Origin: Paracoccus hibiscisoli
GTDB taxonomy: Bacteria > Pseudomonadota > Alphaproteobacteria > Rhodobacterales > Rhodobacteraceae
Assembly: GCF_005048265.1 (NCBI RefSeq)
Contig: NZ_SUNH01000019.1
Span: 1 to 64,000, forward strand
DNA: 64,000 nucleotides
Direction: 5' to 3'
This document shows, in pieces, positions 18,075-25,915 of this stretch. How positions within the stretch are numbered: the stretch's first letter is position 1; each line of letters begins with the position of its first letter. The notes below the pieces were generated by a model that saw only the letters and a program-made list of their open reading frames with translations, did not search any database and was not told the DNA's origin. The position numbers were made by a program, and so were the translations under genes.

Positions 18075-18502
18075 GCGACCGATGCGTCCATGGTGATCTC
18101 TGCGTTCAGCAGCTTGCTGATCGGGCAGCCGGCCTTGGCCTTTTCCGCGATCTCCAGCACCCTGGCGCGGTCGGCATCGGCGGTGATCGTGGTGGTCAGG
18201 TGGGCCTTCTTGACGGCGAAACCGTCGCCCTCCTTGTCCATCGAGATGTCCGAGGTGGTCTTGATCGACACGCCCGAGATCCCCTCCTGCTCCAGCATCA
18301 TCGCCAGCGCCATCGAGAAGCACGAGGCATGGGCCGCGCCCACCAGCTCCTCGGGGTTGGTGCCGGGCTTGTCCTCGAAGCGGGTGTTGAAGCCGTAGGG
18401 CTGGGCGGACAGCGCGCCCGACTTGGTCGAAACCTGGCCCTTGCCCTCTTTCAGGCCGCCAGTCCATTCGGCAGATCCGGTGCGGGTGATCATGACATCC
18501 AT
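18071..18502 (-). CDS. OsmC-family peroxiredoxin
   Basis: 143 residues. OsmC/Ohr proteins reduce organic and inorganic hydroperoxides through two Cys; here they are Cys61 (HASCFSMAL) and Cys126 (AGCPISKLL), both in the conserved contexts. PYGFNTRFEDKPGTNPEELVGAAH is the family's active-site entry region and supports the OsmC rather than Ohr branch. An internal Met at position 4 is an alternative start. It is the first gene of a two-gene unit with the transglutaminase-like gene. Confidence 0.9.
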   Translation of the reverse strand: MDVMITRTGSAEWTGGLKEGKGQVSTKSGALSAQPYGFNTRFEDKPGTNPEELVGAAHASCFSMALAMMLEQEGISGVSIKTTSDISMDKEGDGFAVKKAHLTTTITADADRARVLEIAEKAKAGCPISKLLNAEITMDASVA

Positions 18503-18553
18503 CCTTTGCTTGGGTCAGTGTTGCGCGCTCAACGCGGCAACACCAGCCAAGGT

Positions 18554-19750
18554 TCAGGGCGCGTCGTGAAACAGCCGTTGATGTTCAGCAATCGCATAGC
18601 GGTCAGTCATGCCTGCCACATAGTCCAGCACCAGCCGGGCGCGCTCGGTCGGATCGTTCAGCGCCACGGCCGCGGCGCGCCACTGGTCGGGCAGGCGGTC
18701 GGGGTGGTCCAGATACAGCGGGAACAGGTCATGCAGCATCTGGGTGACATGCGTGCGTTCGACCACGACCGAAGGGGCGCGGTACATGCGCTGGAACAGG
18801 AAGGACTTGATCGCCTTGATGTTCTGATAGAGCGGCTTGGAAAAGCGGATGATCGGGCCGTCCATCGCGCGGATGTCGTCGGCCGATTGCGGCTGCAGGC
18901 CCGCCAGGCGGTTCTGGGCGACCGCGATCACATCCTCGACCATGACGCCGAAGACGCGGCGCAGCGCCTCGTAGCGGCGGCGCGTGGGGTCCAGGCCGGG
19001 ATAGCGGCGGTCCACCTCGGCGAAGGCCGGGCCGATGACGGGCAACTCGGCCAGATCGGCCTCGGTGAACAGGCCCGCGCGCAGCCCGTCATGCAGGTCG
19101 TGGTGGTTATAGGCCACGTCATCGGCCACCGCGGCCACCTGCGCCTCGGCGCTGGCATTGGTGTGCAGTTCAAGGTCCCACAGCGCGTTCACATCGGCCA
19201 GCGCATAGGGCAGGGGGCCGGTGATGGGGCCCCCCGTCGGGCTTGTCCCGACAATTGGACCATTATGTTTCGCGATGCCCTCAAGGCTTTCCCAGGTCAG
19301 GTTCAGCCCGTCGAAATCGGCATAGTGCCGCTCCAACCGGGTGACGATGCGCAGGGCCTGGGCATTGTGGTCGAAGCCACCATAGGGGGCCATCAGGGCT
19401 GCCAGCGCGTCCTCTCCGGTATGGCCGAAGGGCGGGTGGCCCAGGTCATGGGCCAGGGCCACGGTCTCGGCCAGGTCGGTGTTCAGGCCCAGGGCACCGG
19501 CGATGGTGCGGGCGACCTGTGCAACCTCGATCGTGTGGGTCAGGCGGGTGCGGAAATAGTCGCCGCGATACCCCTCTCCGTCATGCTCGACAAAAACCTG
19601 GGTCTTGTGCTTGAGCCGCCGGAAGGCGCTGGAATGGATGATCCGGTCGCGGTCGCGCTGCCAGGGCGAGCGAAAGGTCGACAGGCTTTCGTCATGCAGC
19701 CGCCCGCGGCTGTCGGCAGGCTGGCAGGCATAGGGGGCAAGTGCGGTCAC
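18554..19750 (-). CDS. dgt: deoxyguanosinetriphosphate triphosphohydrolase-like protein
   Basis: 398 residues from a GTG start at 19750 with AAGGA 7 bases upstream; no ATG fits. The HD-domain metal site is visible in RLTHTIEVAQ and LAHDLGHPPFGHTGED, with the later Asp in VAAVADDVAYNHHD. The enzyme hydrolyses dNTPs, releasing the nucleoside and tripolyphosphate, and so affects dNTP pools. Size and motifs match the dGTPase-like group common in alphaproteobacteria. It is transcribed divergently from the IscA-type gene, with 70 bases between starts. Confidence 0.92.
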   Translation of the reverse strand: MTALAPYACQPADSRGRLHDESLSTFRSPWQRDRDRIIHSSAFRRLKHKTQVFVEHDGEGYRGDYFRTRLTHTIEVAQVARTIAGALGLNTDLAETVALAHDLGHPPFGHTGEDALAALMAPYGGFDHNAQALRIVTRLERHYADFDGLNLTWESLEGIAKHNGPIVGTSPTGGPITGPLPYALADVNALWDLELHTNASAEAQVAAVADDVAYNHHDLHDGLRAGLFTEADLAELPVIGPAFAEVDRRYPGLDPTRRRYEALRRVFGVMVEDVIAVAQNRLAGLQPQSADDIRAMDGPIIRFSKPLYQNIKAIKSFLFQRMYRAPSVVVERTHVTQMLHDLFPLYLDHPDRLPDQWRAAAVALNDPTERARLVLDYVAGMTDRYAIAEHQRLFHDAP

Positions 19751-19820
19751 GGGGCATTCCTTGCGGCTGGTGCCCGGCGACCCTATATTTGATGGCATCA
19801 GACGAAAACGGGAACGCCCC

Positions 19821-20144
19821 ATGAACCTGCCGCCCAAAGTGACCGACCGCGCCTTTGACCGCCTGTCCCAGATCAATGCGGGCAAGGAGCCGGCCTCCCT
19901 GCGCGTCGCCGTGCTGGGCGGGGGCTGTTCGGGGTTCCAGTATGACATCCGCCTGGACGCGCCCGAGCCCGACGACCTGATCCTGGAGAAATCCGGCCAG
20001 CGCGTCGTGGTGGACCCGGTGTCGCTGCCCTATCTGGCGGGGGCGGTGATCGATTTCACCGATGAGCTGATCGGCGCGCGTTTCGTGATCGAGAACCCGA
20101 ACGCCACCGCCAGCTGTGGCTGCGGCACATCGTTCTCGATCTGA
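19821..20144 (+). CDS. A-type iron-sulfur cluster carrier (IscA/ErpA/HesB family)
   Basis: 107 residues. The three conserved cysteines are Cys36 (GGGCSGFQY), Cys99 and Cys101 (SCGCGTSF), which hold an Fe-S cluster for transfer to apo-enzymes. The family normally has the same size. ErpA is the most likely ortholog because the gene stands alone rather than in an isc or suf operon, but IscA cannot be excluded. It lies 46 bases before the exonuclease gene on the same strand. Confidence 0.92.
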   Translation: MNLPPKVTDRAFDRLSQINAGKEPASLRVAVLGGGCSGFQYDIRLDAPEPDDLILEKSGQRVVVDPVSLPYLAGAVIDFTDELIGARFVIENPNATASCGCGTSFSI

Positions 20145-20190
20145 CCGGAGCCGGTTGCCAATCGCTGTGGGGCCGCTAAAGATGCGGCCC

Positions 20191-20976
20191 ATGAAAATCG
20201 CAAGCTTCAACATCAACGGCGTCAAGGCCCGCATCCAGGCGCTGACCGACTGGCTGGGCGCGACCGATGCCGATCTGGTCGTCCTGCAGGAAATCAAGTC
20301 GGTGGACGAGGGTTTCCCGCGCGAGCATTTCCAGGATCTGGGCTGGCAGGTCGAGACGCATGGCCAGAAGGGCTTCAACGGCGTCGCCATCCTGTCGCGC
20401 CTGCCGCTGGAGGACGTGACGCGCGGCCTGCCCGGCGACGATACGGATGAGCAGGCCCGCTATATCGAGGCGACAGTGGTGGGCACCCGCGCGGTGCGTA
20501 TCGCCGGCCTCTATCTGCCCAACGGCAACCCGGCGCCTGGCCCCAAATACGACTACAAGCTGGCTTGGATGGAGCGGTTGCGCCACCGCGCCGCGGAATT
20601 GCTGGCGACCGAGATGCCGGTGGTGATGCTGGGCGATTACAACATCATCCCGCAGGCCCGTGACGCCGCCAACCCGCAGAACTGGACCGAGGATGCGCTG
20701 TTCCTGCCGCAAAGCCGGGCCGCGTTCCAGGCCATCGTCAACCAGGGCTGGACCGATGCGGTGCGCATCCGCGACCCTTGGGCCACGCGGGGACCGTTCA
20801 CCTTCTGGGACTATCAGGCGGGGGCGTGGGACCGCGACAACGGCATCCGCATCGACCACCTGCTGCTGTCGCCGCAGGCGGCCGACCTGATGGTCGAGAC
20901 CGGCGTCGACCGCGACGCCCGCGCCGGCGAAAAGCCAAGCGACCACGTCCCGGTCTGGGTGCGTCTGGCGGCCTGA
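20191..20976 (+). CDS. xth: exodeoxyribonuclease III
   Basis: 261 residues of the exonuclease III/AP endonuclease family, which cleaves at abasic sites and trims 3' ends during base-excision repair. Metal and catalytic motifs are Asn7 (FNINGVKAR), Glu34 (LQEIK), GDYNI and the C-terminal SDHVPVW. ATG 20191 (MKIASFN) is the family-like start; ATG 20182 adds three residues. It ends 6 bases from the convergent CDF exporter gene. Confidence 0.94.
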   Translation: MKIASFNINGVKARIQALTDWLGATDADLVVLQEIKSVDEGFPREHFQDLGWQVETHGQKGFNGVAILSRLPLEDVTRGLPGDDTDEQARYIEATVVGTRAVRIAGLYLPNGNPAPGPKYDYKLAWMERLRHRAAELLATEMPVVMLGDYNIIPQARDAANPQNWTEDALFLPQSRAAFQAIVNQGWTDAVRIRDPWATRGPFTFWDYQAGAWDRDNGIRIDHLLLSPQAADLMVETGVDRDARAGEKPSDHVPVWVRLAA

Positions 20977-20982
20977 GCGGCC

Positions 20983-21870
20983 TCAGATCACCAGCACGCC
21001 GGAATGCTTGGCCTTGTGCTCCGGTTCGACATGGATGGTGATCTGCGCGTCGGGCAGGCGGGCCTTGAGGCTGGCCTCGACCCGGTCGCAGATGTCATGG
21101 GCGTCCGACACGGTGGTCTGCCCGTCCACGACCAGGTGAAAATCGATGAAGGTGACCGCGCCCGCGTGACGCGTGCGCAGGTCATGCGCCTCCAGCGCGC
21201 CGCTGGCCTTGTCCGAGATGATCTCGCGGATGACGGCCAGGGTCTTTTCGGGCACCGCCTCGTCCAGCAGGCCGGACAGGGACGCCGTCATCACCTTCCA
21301 CCCCGACCACAGGATGTTGACCCCGACCAGCATCGCCAGCGCCGGGTCCAGCACCGCCCAGCCCGTCGCCACCGCCAGCCCCACGCCCAGCAGCACCCCC
21401 GCGGACGAGATCACATCCGACAGCAGATGCTTGCCATCCGCCACCAGCGCGGGTGACCGCAGCCGCCGCCCCTGGCGGATCAGCACCCAGCACCAGACGG
21501 CGTTCAGCGCGCCCGCGCCCGCGTTGATCGCCATGCCCAGGCCCGCATCCTGAATCAGGCGGGGGTTCTGGAACGCATGCCAGGCCTCGCGCAGGATCAG
21601 CAGGGCCGCGACGATGATCAGCACCCCCTCCAGCACCGCGCTGAGGAATTCGGCCTTGTGATGGCCATAGGGATGGCCCTGATCGGCGGGCCGCTGCGCG
21701 ACCTTGATCGCCACCAGCGCGGCCAGCGCGGTCGCCACGTTGACGATGCTTTCCAGCGCGTCCGACAGCAGGGCCACCGACCCGGTCAGCCGCCAGGCCA
21801 GCGTCTTGAGGCCCAGCACGACAAGGCCGACCACGATGCTTCCCAGGGCGATCTTCAGGCTGTTGGACAT
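20983..21870 (-). CDS. cation diffusion facilitator family metal exporter
   Basis: 295 residues with about six transmembrane helices and a cytoplasmic C-terminal metallochaperone-like domain ending in a His/Lys-rich tail. Metal-site residues are visible in LLSDALESIVN (Asp in helix 2) and DGKHLLSDV (HxxxD in helix 5). HPYGHHKAEF marks the first loop. CDF proteins export Zn, Co, Fe or Cd by proton exchange; the metal cannot be assigned from sequence alone. The start at 21870 is chosen because GGAG lies 9 bases upstream. Confidence 0.92.
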   Translation of the reverse strand: MSNSLKIALGSIVVGLVVLGLKTLAWRLTGSVALLSDALESIVNVATALAALVAIKVAQRPADQGHPYGHHKAEFLSAVLEGVLIIVAALLILREAWHAFQNPRLIQDAGLGMAINAGAGALNAVWCWVLIRQGRRLRSPALVADGKHLLSDVISSAGVLLGVGLAVATGWAVLDPALAMLVGVNILWSGWKVMTASLSGLLDEAVPEKTLAVIREIISDKASGALEAHDLRTRHAGAVTFIDFHLVVDGQTTVSDAHDICDRVEASLKARLPDAQITIHVEPEHKAKHSGVLVI

Positions 21871-22111
21871 CACATGGGTCTCCGCTGCGTGTCCGGGCAG
21901 CATGTCGCAGATGCGCCCCCCGATCTCAAGCGGATGATGAACCGAAACGGCCCGCATGGGCGTTGCCGTGGCAGGACGGCGCGGATGGGGCGGTTTTTGA
22001 TTGACCCGTCACTCAAGTTGGATCACACTTAGGCTATCAAAGCGAAATACTGGCCCCTGCGCCAATTAAAGCCGTCCCATCCGCCCTTTGCGGAGGGATC
22101 GCCTACGAATT

Positions 22112-22132
22112 ACCTGAACCGATCGTTCAGGT
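22112..22132. promoter_or_regulatory. 21-bp palindrome, candidate repressor operator
   Basis: ACCTGAAC and GTTCAGGT form perfect 8-bp arms around CGATC, 18 bases before the start of the BCCT-like gene. A weak promoter (TTGCGG at 22088, 17-base spacer, TACCTG at 22111) would overlap it. Size and symmetry fit a TetR-family operator such as those of choline/betaine regulators. No regulator gene is adjacent. Confidence 0.55.
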
Positions 22133-22150
22133 TCCAAAGAAGGATTGCGC

Positions 22151-23308
22151 ATGACGCCGATCATCACCGTCGCCTATCTCAGCGTGCTGGCCTGCGCGCT
22201 GTTCGTCCTGATCCGCTGGCCCCGCCTGCGGCTGCAGGGCGAAGAGCCCGTCGGCCTGTTCACCCTTATCGCCCTGCTGTTCACCGCCGGCCTGGACATG
22301 GGCCTGGTCATGCTGCCGCTGGCGGAGTTCCCCCTGTATGAGGAGGACCCGGCCTTCGGCTTCACCAACGCCCTGGCGGTCGAGTTCGGCATGTGGGGGC
22401 CCTTGGTCTGGCTGATGTATTTCGTCGCCACCTTCTATTTCATCGCGATCGAGCCGCGCCTGCAGCTGTTCCAGATTCCGGTCGTGAAATGGGTCTATAA
22501 CCTGACCGTCATCGCGACCTGTTCGTTTACCTGCTATCTGTTCATGTCGAACCTGCCGACCTATGCGCCCGACCTGTCGCAGGGGGCGGTCTGGGGGCTG
22601 GTGGTGGTGGTGATCGCCACGGCGGTGATCTCCAGCGGGAACATGGCGGTGATGAAATGGCTGGCGATCCTGTCCAGCTATGGGTTCGGGATGCTGGCCT
22701 TTACCGCGCTGGCGATGATCGCCTTTGTCTATAGCCGGGTGGGGCTGCCGGATTTCTTTGCCAATCTGGGGCTGCTGGCCGATTACTTCCGCCACCTGCC
22801 GCGCTTTGCGACGCCGATCTCCGATTATCACGAATTCTACCTGTTCTGGTGGTTCGCCTGGTCGATCATGATCGGACAGTTCGTCGCGCGCTTCGTCGGC
22901 GGCATGCGGGTCTGGCAGCTGGCGGTGGCGATGGTGGCGCTGCCCGCCGTGCCCCTGGGTCTGTGGTTCAGCGTGCTGTTCGTCTATCATCAGGGGGGCG
23001 TGGTCATCCCCGATTGGCTGAACTGGTTCATGATCGGGGTGGGGGTGGTCTTTGTGATCAATTCACTGGACAGCTTGATCCGGCTCTATTCCGCCAATCT
23101 GGGCTGGTCCCGGGAGACATTGGGCGACCGTCGCTATTACCCGCTGCATTTCCTGCTGCAGCTGGCGCTAGTGGGGGCCTATGTCTTCACCCCCTTCGAG
23201 ATCCAGTGGGTCGGGCTGGTCGTCGCGGCGCTGTACGGGGCGATCTATCTGTTGATGGCCCGCCATATCGCCAAGCTGGACCGCATCGGCGCGCCGGGCG
23301 CGGCCTGA
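22151..23308 (+). CDS. short BCCT-like membrane transporter
   Basis: 385 residues and roughly ten hydrophobic helices. The stretch EFYLFWWFAWSIMIGQFVAR, followed by PLGLWFSVLF, resembles the conserved core of betaine/choline/carnitine transporters (BCCT), but the protein is well short of the usual 500-600 residues and lacks the typical Trp-rich GMGxW loop. It may be a reduced or divergent BCCT relative; transport of a quaternary amine is therefore only an inference. GAAGGA precedes the ATG. The palindrome directly upstream suggests repression by a ligand-responsive regulator. A strong hairpin follows the stop. Confidence 0.65.
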   Translation: MTPIITVAYLSVLACALFVLIRWPRLRLQGEEPVGLFTLIALLFTAGLDMGLVMLPLAEFPLYEEDPAFGFTNALAVEFGMWGPLVWLMYFVATFYFIAIEPRLQLFQIPVVKWVYNLTVIATCSFTCYLFMSNLPTYAPDLSQGAVWGLVVVVIATAVISSGNMAVMKWLAILSSYGFGMLAFTALAMIAFVYSRVGLPDFFANLGLLADYFRHLPRFATPISDYHEFYLFWWFAWSIMIGQFVARFVGGMRVWQLAVAMVALPAVPLGLWFSVLFVYHQGGVVIPDWLNWFMIGVGVVFVINSLDSLIRLYSANLGWSRETLGDRRYYPLHFLLQLALVGAYVFTPFEIQWVGLVVAALYGAIYLLMARHIAKLDRIGAPGAA

Positions 23309-23313
23309 CGGAC

Positions 23314-23345
23314 CCGCAGTCGCCCCGACCTTGGGGCGACTGCGG
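23314..23345. terminator. hairpin between convergent genes
   Basis: A perfect 13-bp stem (CCGCAGTCGCCCC with its complement) has a 6-base loop and lies between the stops at 23308 and 23352. No U run on either side, but position and strength suggest bidirectional termination. Confidence 0.65.
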
Positions 23346-23351
23346 ATCGGG

Positions 23352-23681
23352 TCACTCGTCCTTGTCGCTGTCGTCGCCGAAACGGGCGTCGTCGGAAAAT
23401 TCGTCCTCGCCCTCGTTCACGAACTTGGACGACAGCGCGATCGAGTGGTTGTCATGAACCGGGTCCATGACGACATCCGACGGGATCTCTCCGACCAGCC
23501 ACTCGCGCAGCTCCTCGCGGATCTCCTCGGGCTCCTGGCCGGTCACGTCGACCAGATAGGCCAGGAAGGCGCGCTGGTCGCCGTCGATCTCGTCCAGCTC
23601 CGACTCATCGGCCTCGGGCCATTTGTCCATGATCGCCTCGTAGAAGGCGGCCCAGTTGGCCTGCACATGGTGCCACTTCAT
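23352..23681 (-). CDS. CsbD-like acidic protein
   Basis: 109 residues. The N-terminal half (MKWHHVQANWAAFYEAI, later LDEIDGDQRAFLAYLVDVTG) follows the CsbD pattern of W-x-x-I/V-x-x-N-W, an acidic turn, then I-x-G-x-R. The C-terminus is an acidic low-complexity tail (DDSDKDE). CsbD proteins are small stress-linked proteins of unknown mechanism. The start overlaps the entericidin-like stop by one base (TGATG), so the three genes from 25668 to 23352 are coupled. Confidence 0.65.
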   Translation of the reverse strand: MKWHHVQANWAAFYEAIMDKWPEADESELDEIDGDQRAFLAYLVDVTGQEPEEIREELREWLVGEIPSDVVMDPVHDNHSIALSSKFVNEGEDEFSDDARFGDDSDKDE

Positions 23682-23812
23682 CAATACCCTCCTGCCGGGA
23701 TGGCACCCTGGAACCAGCGTGCCGCCCCTGAAATATCCTCGCCGACACCGGCGACGGTGTTGCATCCTGCCAAAAGTCCCATGGCCACCACTGTAACCCA
23801 AAAGATCCGCAT
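23681..23812 (-). CDS. entericidin-like small lipoprotein
   Basis: 43 residues. A lipoprotein signal peptide with lipobox LLAGC (Cys17) is followed by the entericidin motif CNTVAGVGEDI. Entericidins are small membrane lipoproteins whose E. coli pair acts as a toxin/antidote-like stress system; here only one member is visible. The start overlaps the stop of the YejA-like gene and the stop overlaps the start of the CsbD-like gene, both as TGATG. Co-translation of an entericidin with a peptide-binding protein is unusual. Confidence 0.8.
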   Translation of the reverse strand: MRIFWVTVVAMGLLAGCNTVAGVGEDISGAARWFQGAIPAGGY

Positions 23813-25668
23813 CAGTTCGCCTCCTGCCACCAGGTTTCGGGCATAAAGCCCGGCCAGTCCCCGTAGATCGGGATCTGCGGGGGGTATGTCAAATCGGCCG
23901 CATGGGCCAGCCGTGAGATCGGCGAAAAACTGACCGGGATCACATGCCGCCCCGCCGTCAACACGCGGTCCAGCGCCTGGACGGCGGCGGTGAACGCCTC
24001 GGCGCTGTCGGCCTCGACCATCGCGTCGATCATCGCCTCGGCGGCGGGGCTGTCGATGCCCATCCAGTTGCGGCTGCCGGGGGTGGTCACCCCGTCGCGG
24101 CCCCAATACAGGCGCTGTTCGCTGCCCGGCGACAGCGACAACCCGCGTTCGTACCAGGTCATGTCGAACTGATAGTTGTTGGTGCGTTCGACATATTGCG
24201 CGGCATCCAGCAGCGTCACGCGCGGCGTGATCCCCAAGGGGCGCAGCGCCTCGACATAGATGTTCACGATCTGCTGGGTCTCGGAGCCGCTGCGCATCGC
24301 GGTGCCGTTCTGGTTCAGCAGGATCTCGAATGCGAAGGGCTGGCCGTCGGCATTGCGCAGCTGGCCCTCCTGGACCGTCCAGCCCGCCTGCGCCATCAGG
24401 TCCAGCGCCCGGCGTACGCCCGCGCGGTCCATCGACCGGTCCGACCCCTCGGGCAGGGCATAGCCCTCCAGCGCACCGGGGGGCAACTCGGCGGCAAAGG
24501 GCGCCAGCAGGTCTGCCACCGCGCCGGTGGCCGGGCCGTCGCCCATGCCCAGCACGGAATTGGAGAAATAGGACGTGATGCGCGGATCGGCCCCGCCATT
24601 CAGCGTCTGGTTGATGAAGGGAAAGTTGAACATCTCGATCATGGCCTGCCGCACCCGCCAGTCGGCAAAGATCGGGTTGCGGCTGTTCATCACCAGACCC
24701 ATGATCCCCGAAGGGCGCTCGTTGGGGATCTCGGCCTTGACGACGCGGCCGCTTGTCACGGCGGGAAAATCGTATTCGCCCGCCCATCGCTGCGCCGACA
24801 GCTCGCGCCAGACGGTGACCTCTCCGGCCTTGAACGCCTCGAACATGGCGTTGGAATCGGCAAAGTAATCATAGCGGATCGTGTCGAAATTGTTCAGCCC
24901 GCGCATGACCGGCAGGTCGCGCGCCCAATGGTCGGGGTTGCGCCGAAAGCTGATCGAGCGTCCCGGATCGACCCGGTCCACCACATAGGGGCCGCTGCCG
25001 ATGGGCGCCTCCAGGGTCGAATCGGTGAAATCCTGCCCCTCCCATTGCGCCTTCTTCAGGATCGGGCGCAGCGCCATCAGCAAGGGCAGCTCCCGGTCGG
25101 GCGCGACGAAGGTCAGGCGCAGGCTGTGCGGGCCTGTGGCCTCGATCCGCTCGACCCGCGACCAGGCGGTCAGAAAGCGCGGATGCCCCTGCGTGCCAAG
25201 CGTCTCATAGGACCAGATCACGTCCTCGACCGTGACCGGGCTGCCATCCGAGAACCGCGCCTCGGGGCGCAGGGTGAACGCGACCCAACTGCGGTCGGGC
25301 GCGATCTCGATCGACTCGGCCAGCAGGCCATAGAGGGTGAAGGGCTCGTCGATGGAGCGCGTCATCAGCGATTCGGTGACATGGACGCCCACCCCCCAGG
25401 CCGCGTTGCCCTTGAGCACCCAAGGCTTCAGGCTGTCGAATCCGCCCGGCTCGGCCAGCCGAATCGTGCCGCCCTTGGGCGCGTCGGGATTGGCATAGGG
25501 CAGGTGCGCGAACCCCTCAGGCAGGGCAGGTTCTCCATAGATTGCAATGCCATGGGCCGGTTCGGCAAGGGTTGCCAGCGGCATTGCTGCAACACCGCCC
25601 GACAGCGCCAGCAAGCCCGCGGCCATGGTCCTGATCGCGCATTTGTTAAGGTTTTCGAAGATTCGCAT
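23812..25668 (-). CDS. extracellular solute-binding protein, peptide/microcin C type (YejA-like)
   Basis: 618 residues from ATG 25668: signal peptide (AAGLLALSGGVAAMPLATLA), then a family 5 binding protein. The first mature segment (LPYANPDAPKGGTIRLAEPGGFDSL in the protein) is characteristic of YejA relatives, which deliver oligopeptides or microcin C-like compounds to an ABC permease. The ATG at 25701 is rejected because the likely -10 element (25702-25707) places the transcript start downstream of it. No permease or ATPase gene is adjacent; instead an entericidin-like lipoprotein and a CsbD-like protein follow. Confidence 0.88.
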   Translation of the reverse strand: MRIFENLNKCAIRTMAAGLLALSGGVAAMPLATLAEPAHGIAIYGEPALPEGFAHLPYANPDAPKGGTIRLAEPGGFDSLKPWVLKGNAAWGVGVHVTESLMTRSIDEPFTLYGLLAESIEIAPDRSWVAFTLRPEARFSDGSPVTVEDVIWSYETLGTQGHPRFLTAWSRVERIEATGPHSLRLTFVAPDRELPLLMALRPILKKAQWEGQDFTDSTLEAPIGSGPYVVDRVDPGRSISFRRNPDHWARDLPVMRGLNNFDTIRYDYFADSNAMFEAFKAGEVTVWRELSAQRWAGEYDFPAVTSGRVVKAEIPNERPSGIMGLVMNSRNPIFADWRVRQAMIEMFNFPFINQTLNGGADPRITSYFSNSVLGMGDGPATGAVADLLAPFAAELPPGALEGYALPEGSDRSMDRAGVRRALDLMAQAGWTVQEGQLRNADGQPFAFEILLNQNGTAMRSGSETQQIVNIYVEALRPLGITPRVTLLDAAQYVERTNNYQFDMTWYERGLSLSPGSEQRLYWGRDGVTTPGSRNWMGIDSPAAEAMIDAMVEADSAEAFTAAVQALDRVLTAGRHVIPVSFSPISRLAHAADLTYPPQIPIYGDWPGFMPETWWQEAN

Positions 25669-25701
25669 TGCCCGCCGCCCGATCGTTTCTTGTTTGCGCA
25701 C

Positions 25702-25732
25702 ATTATCAACAGGCTTGGCCGGGGTGCGTCAA
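25702..25732 (-). promoter_or_regulatory. candidate promoter of the YejA-like operon
   Basis: On the minus strand TTGACG (25732-25727) and GATAAT (25707-25702) are separated by 19 bases. Spacing is long, but both boxes are close to consensus. The implied start near 25695 fixes translation at 25668. Confidence 0.45.
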
Positions 25733-25752
25733 CCAAGCTGGCAGGATTGCTG

Positions 25753-25781
25753 TTGGACTCGGGCGGTTCCTCGCGTATAAA
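25753..25781 (+). promoter_or_regulatory. sigma-70-type promoter of a small RNA or leader
   Basis: TTGGAC (25753-25758) and TATAAA (25776-25781) are separated by an ideal 17 bases. Transcription would begin near 25789, about 75 bases before a strong terminator. Confidence 0.6.
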
Positions 25782-25788
25782 TGACCTT

Positions 25789-25863
25789 ACTGCTCGATAG
25801 GTTTCTTGCCTGTATGAAACCTGCCTCATAACTTGCGCCCGCCTTGTGCGGGCGTTTTTTTTT
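25789..25863 (+). ncRNA. candidate small RNA (about 75 nt) or terminated leader of bdhA
   Basis: The stretch lies between a good promoter and a strong intrinsic terminator and has no open frame of note. It would fold into a 5' hairpin (AGGTTTC 25799-25805 with GAAACCT 25816-25822, 10-base loop), a 13-base single strand and the terminator hairpin. The pentamer TGCCT occurs in the loop and again just after the stem, as expected for an exposed pairing seed. It may act in trans, or it may be an attenuator leader for the dehydrogenase gene starting at 25916. No known family is recognised. Confidence 0.55.
25836..25863 (+). terminator. intrinsic terminator
   Basis: A 7-bp stem (CGCCCGC with GCGGGCG) with a 5-base loop is followed by nine T. 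It is the strongest terminator in the window. Confidence 0.85.
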
Positions 25864-25915
25864 GCCCATGCTGCGCCTGCAAAAGCCGGTGCGCCGGCCA
25901 GTGAGGGAGCAGCCG

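Noticed and set aside
25669-25701. Earlier ATG (25701) for the YejA-like protein
   Set aside because: The -10 box at 25702-25707 would put the transcript start downstream of this codon, and the added residues spoil the signal peptide.
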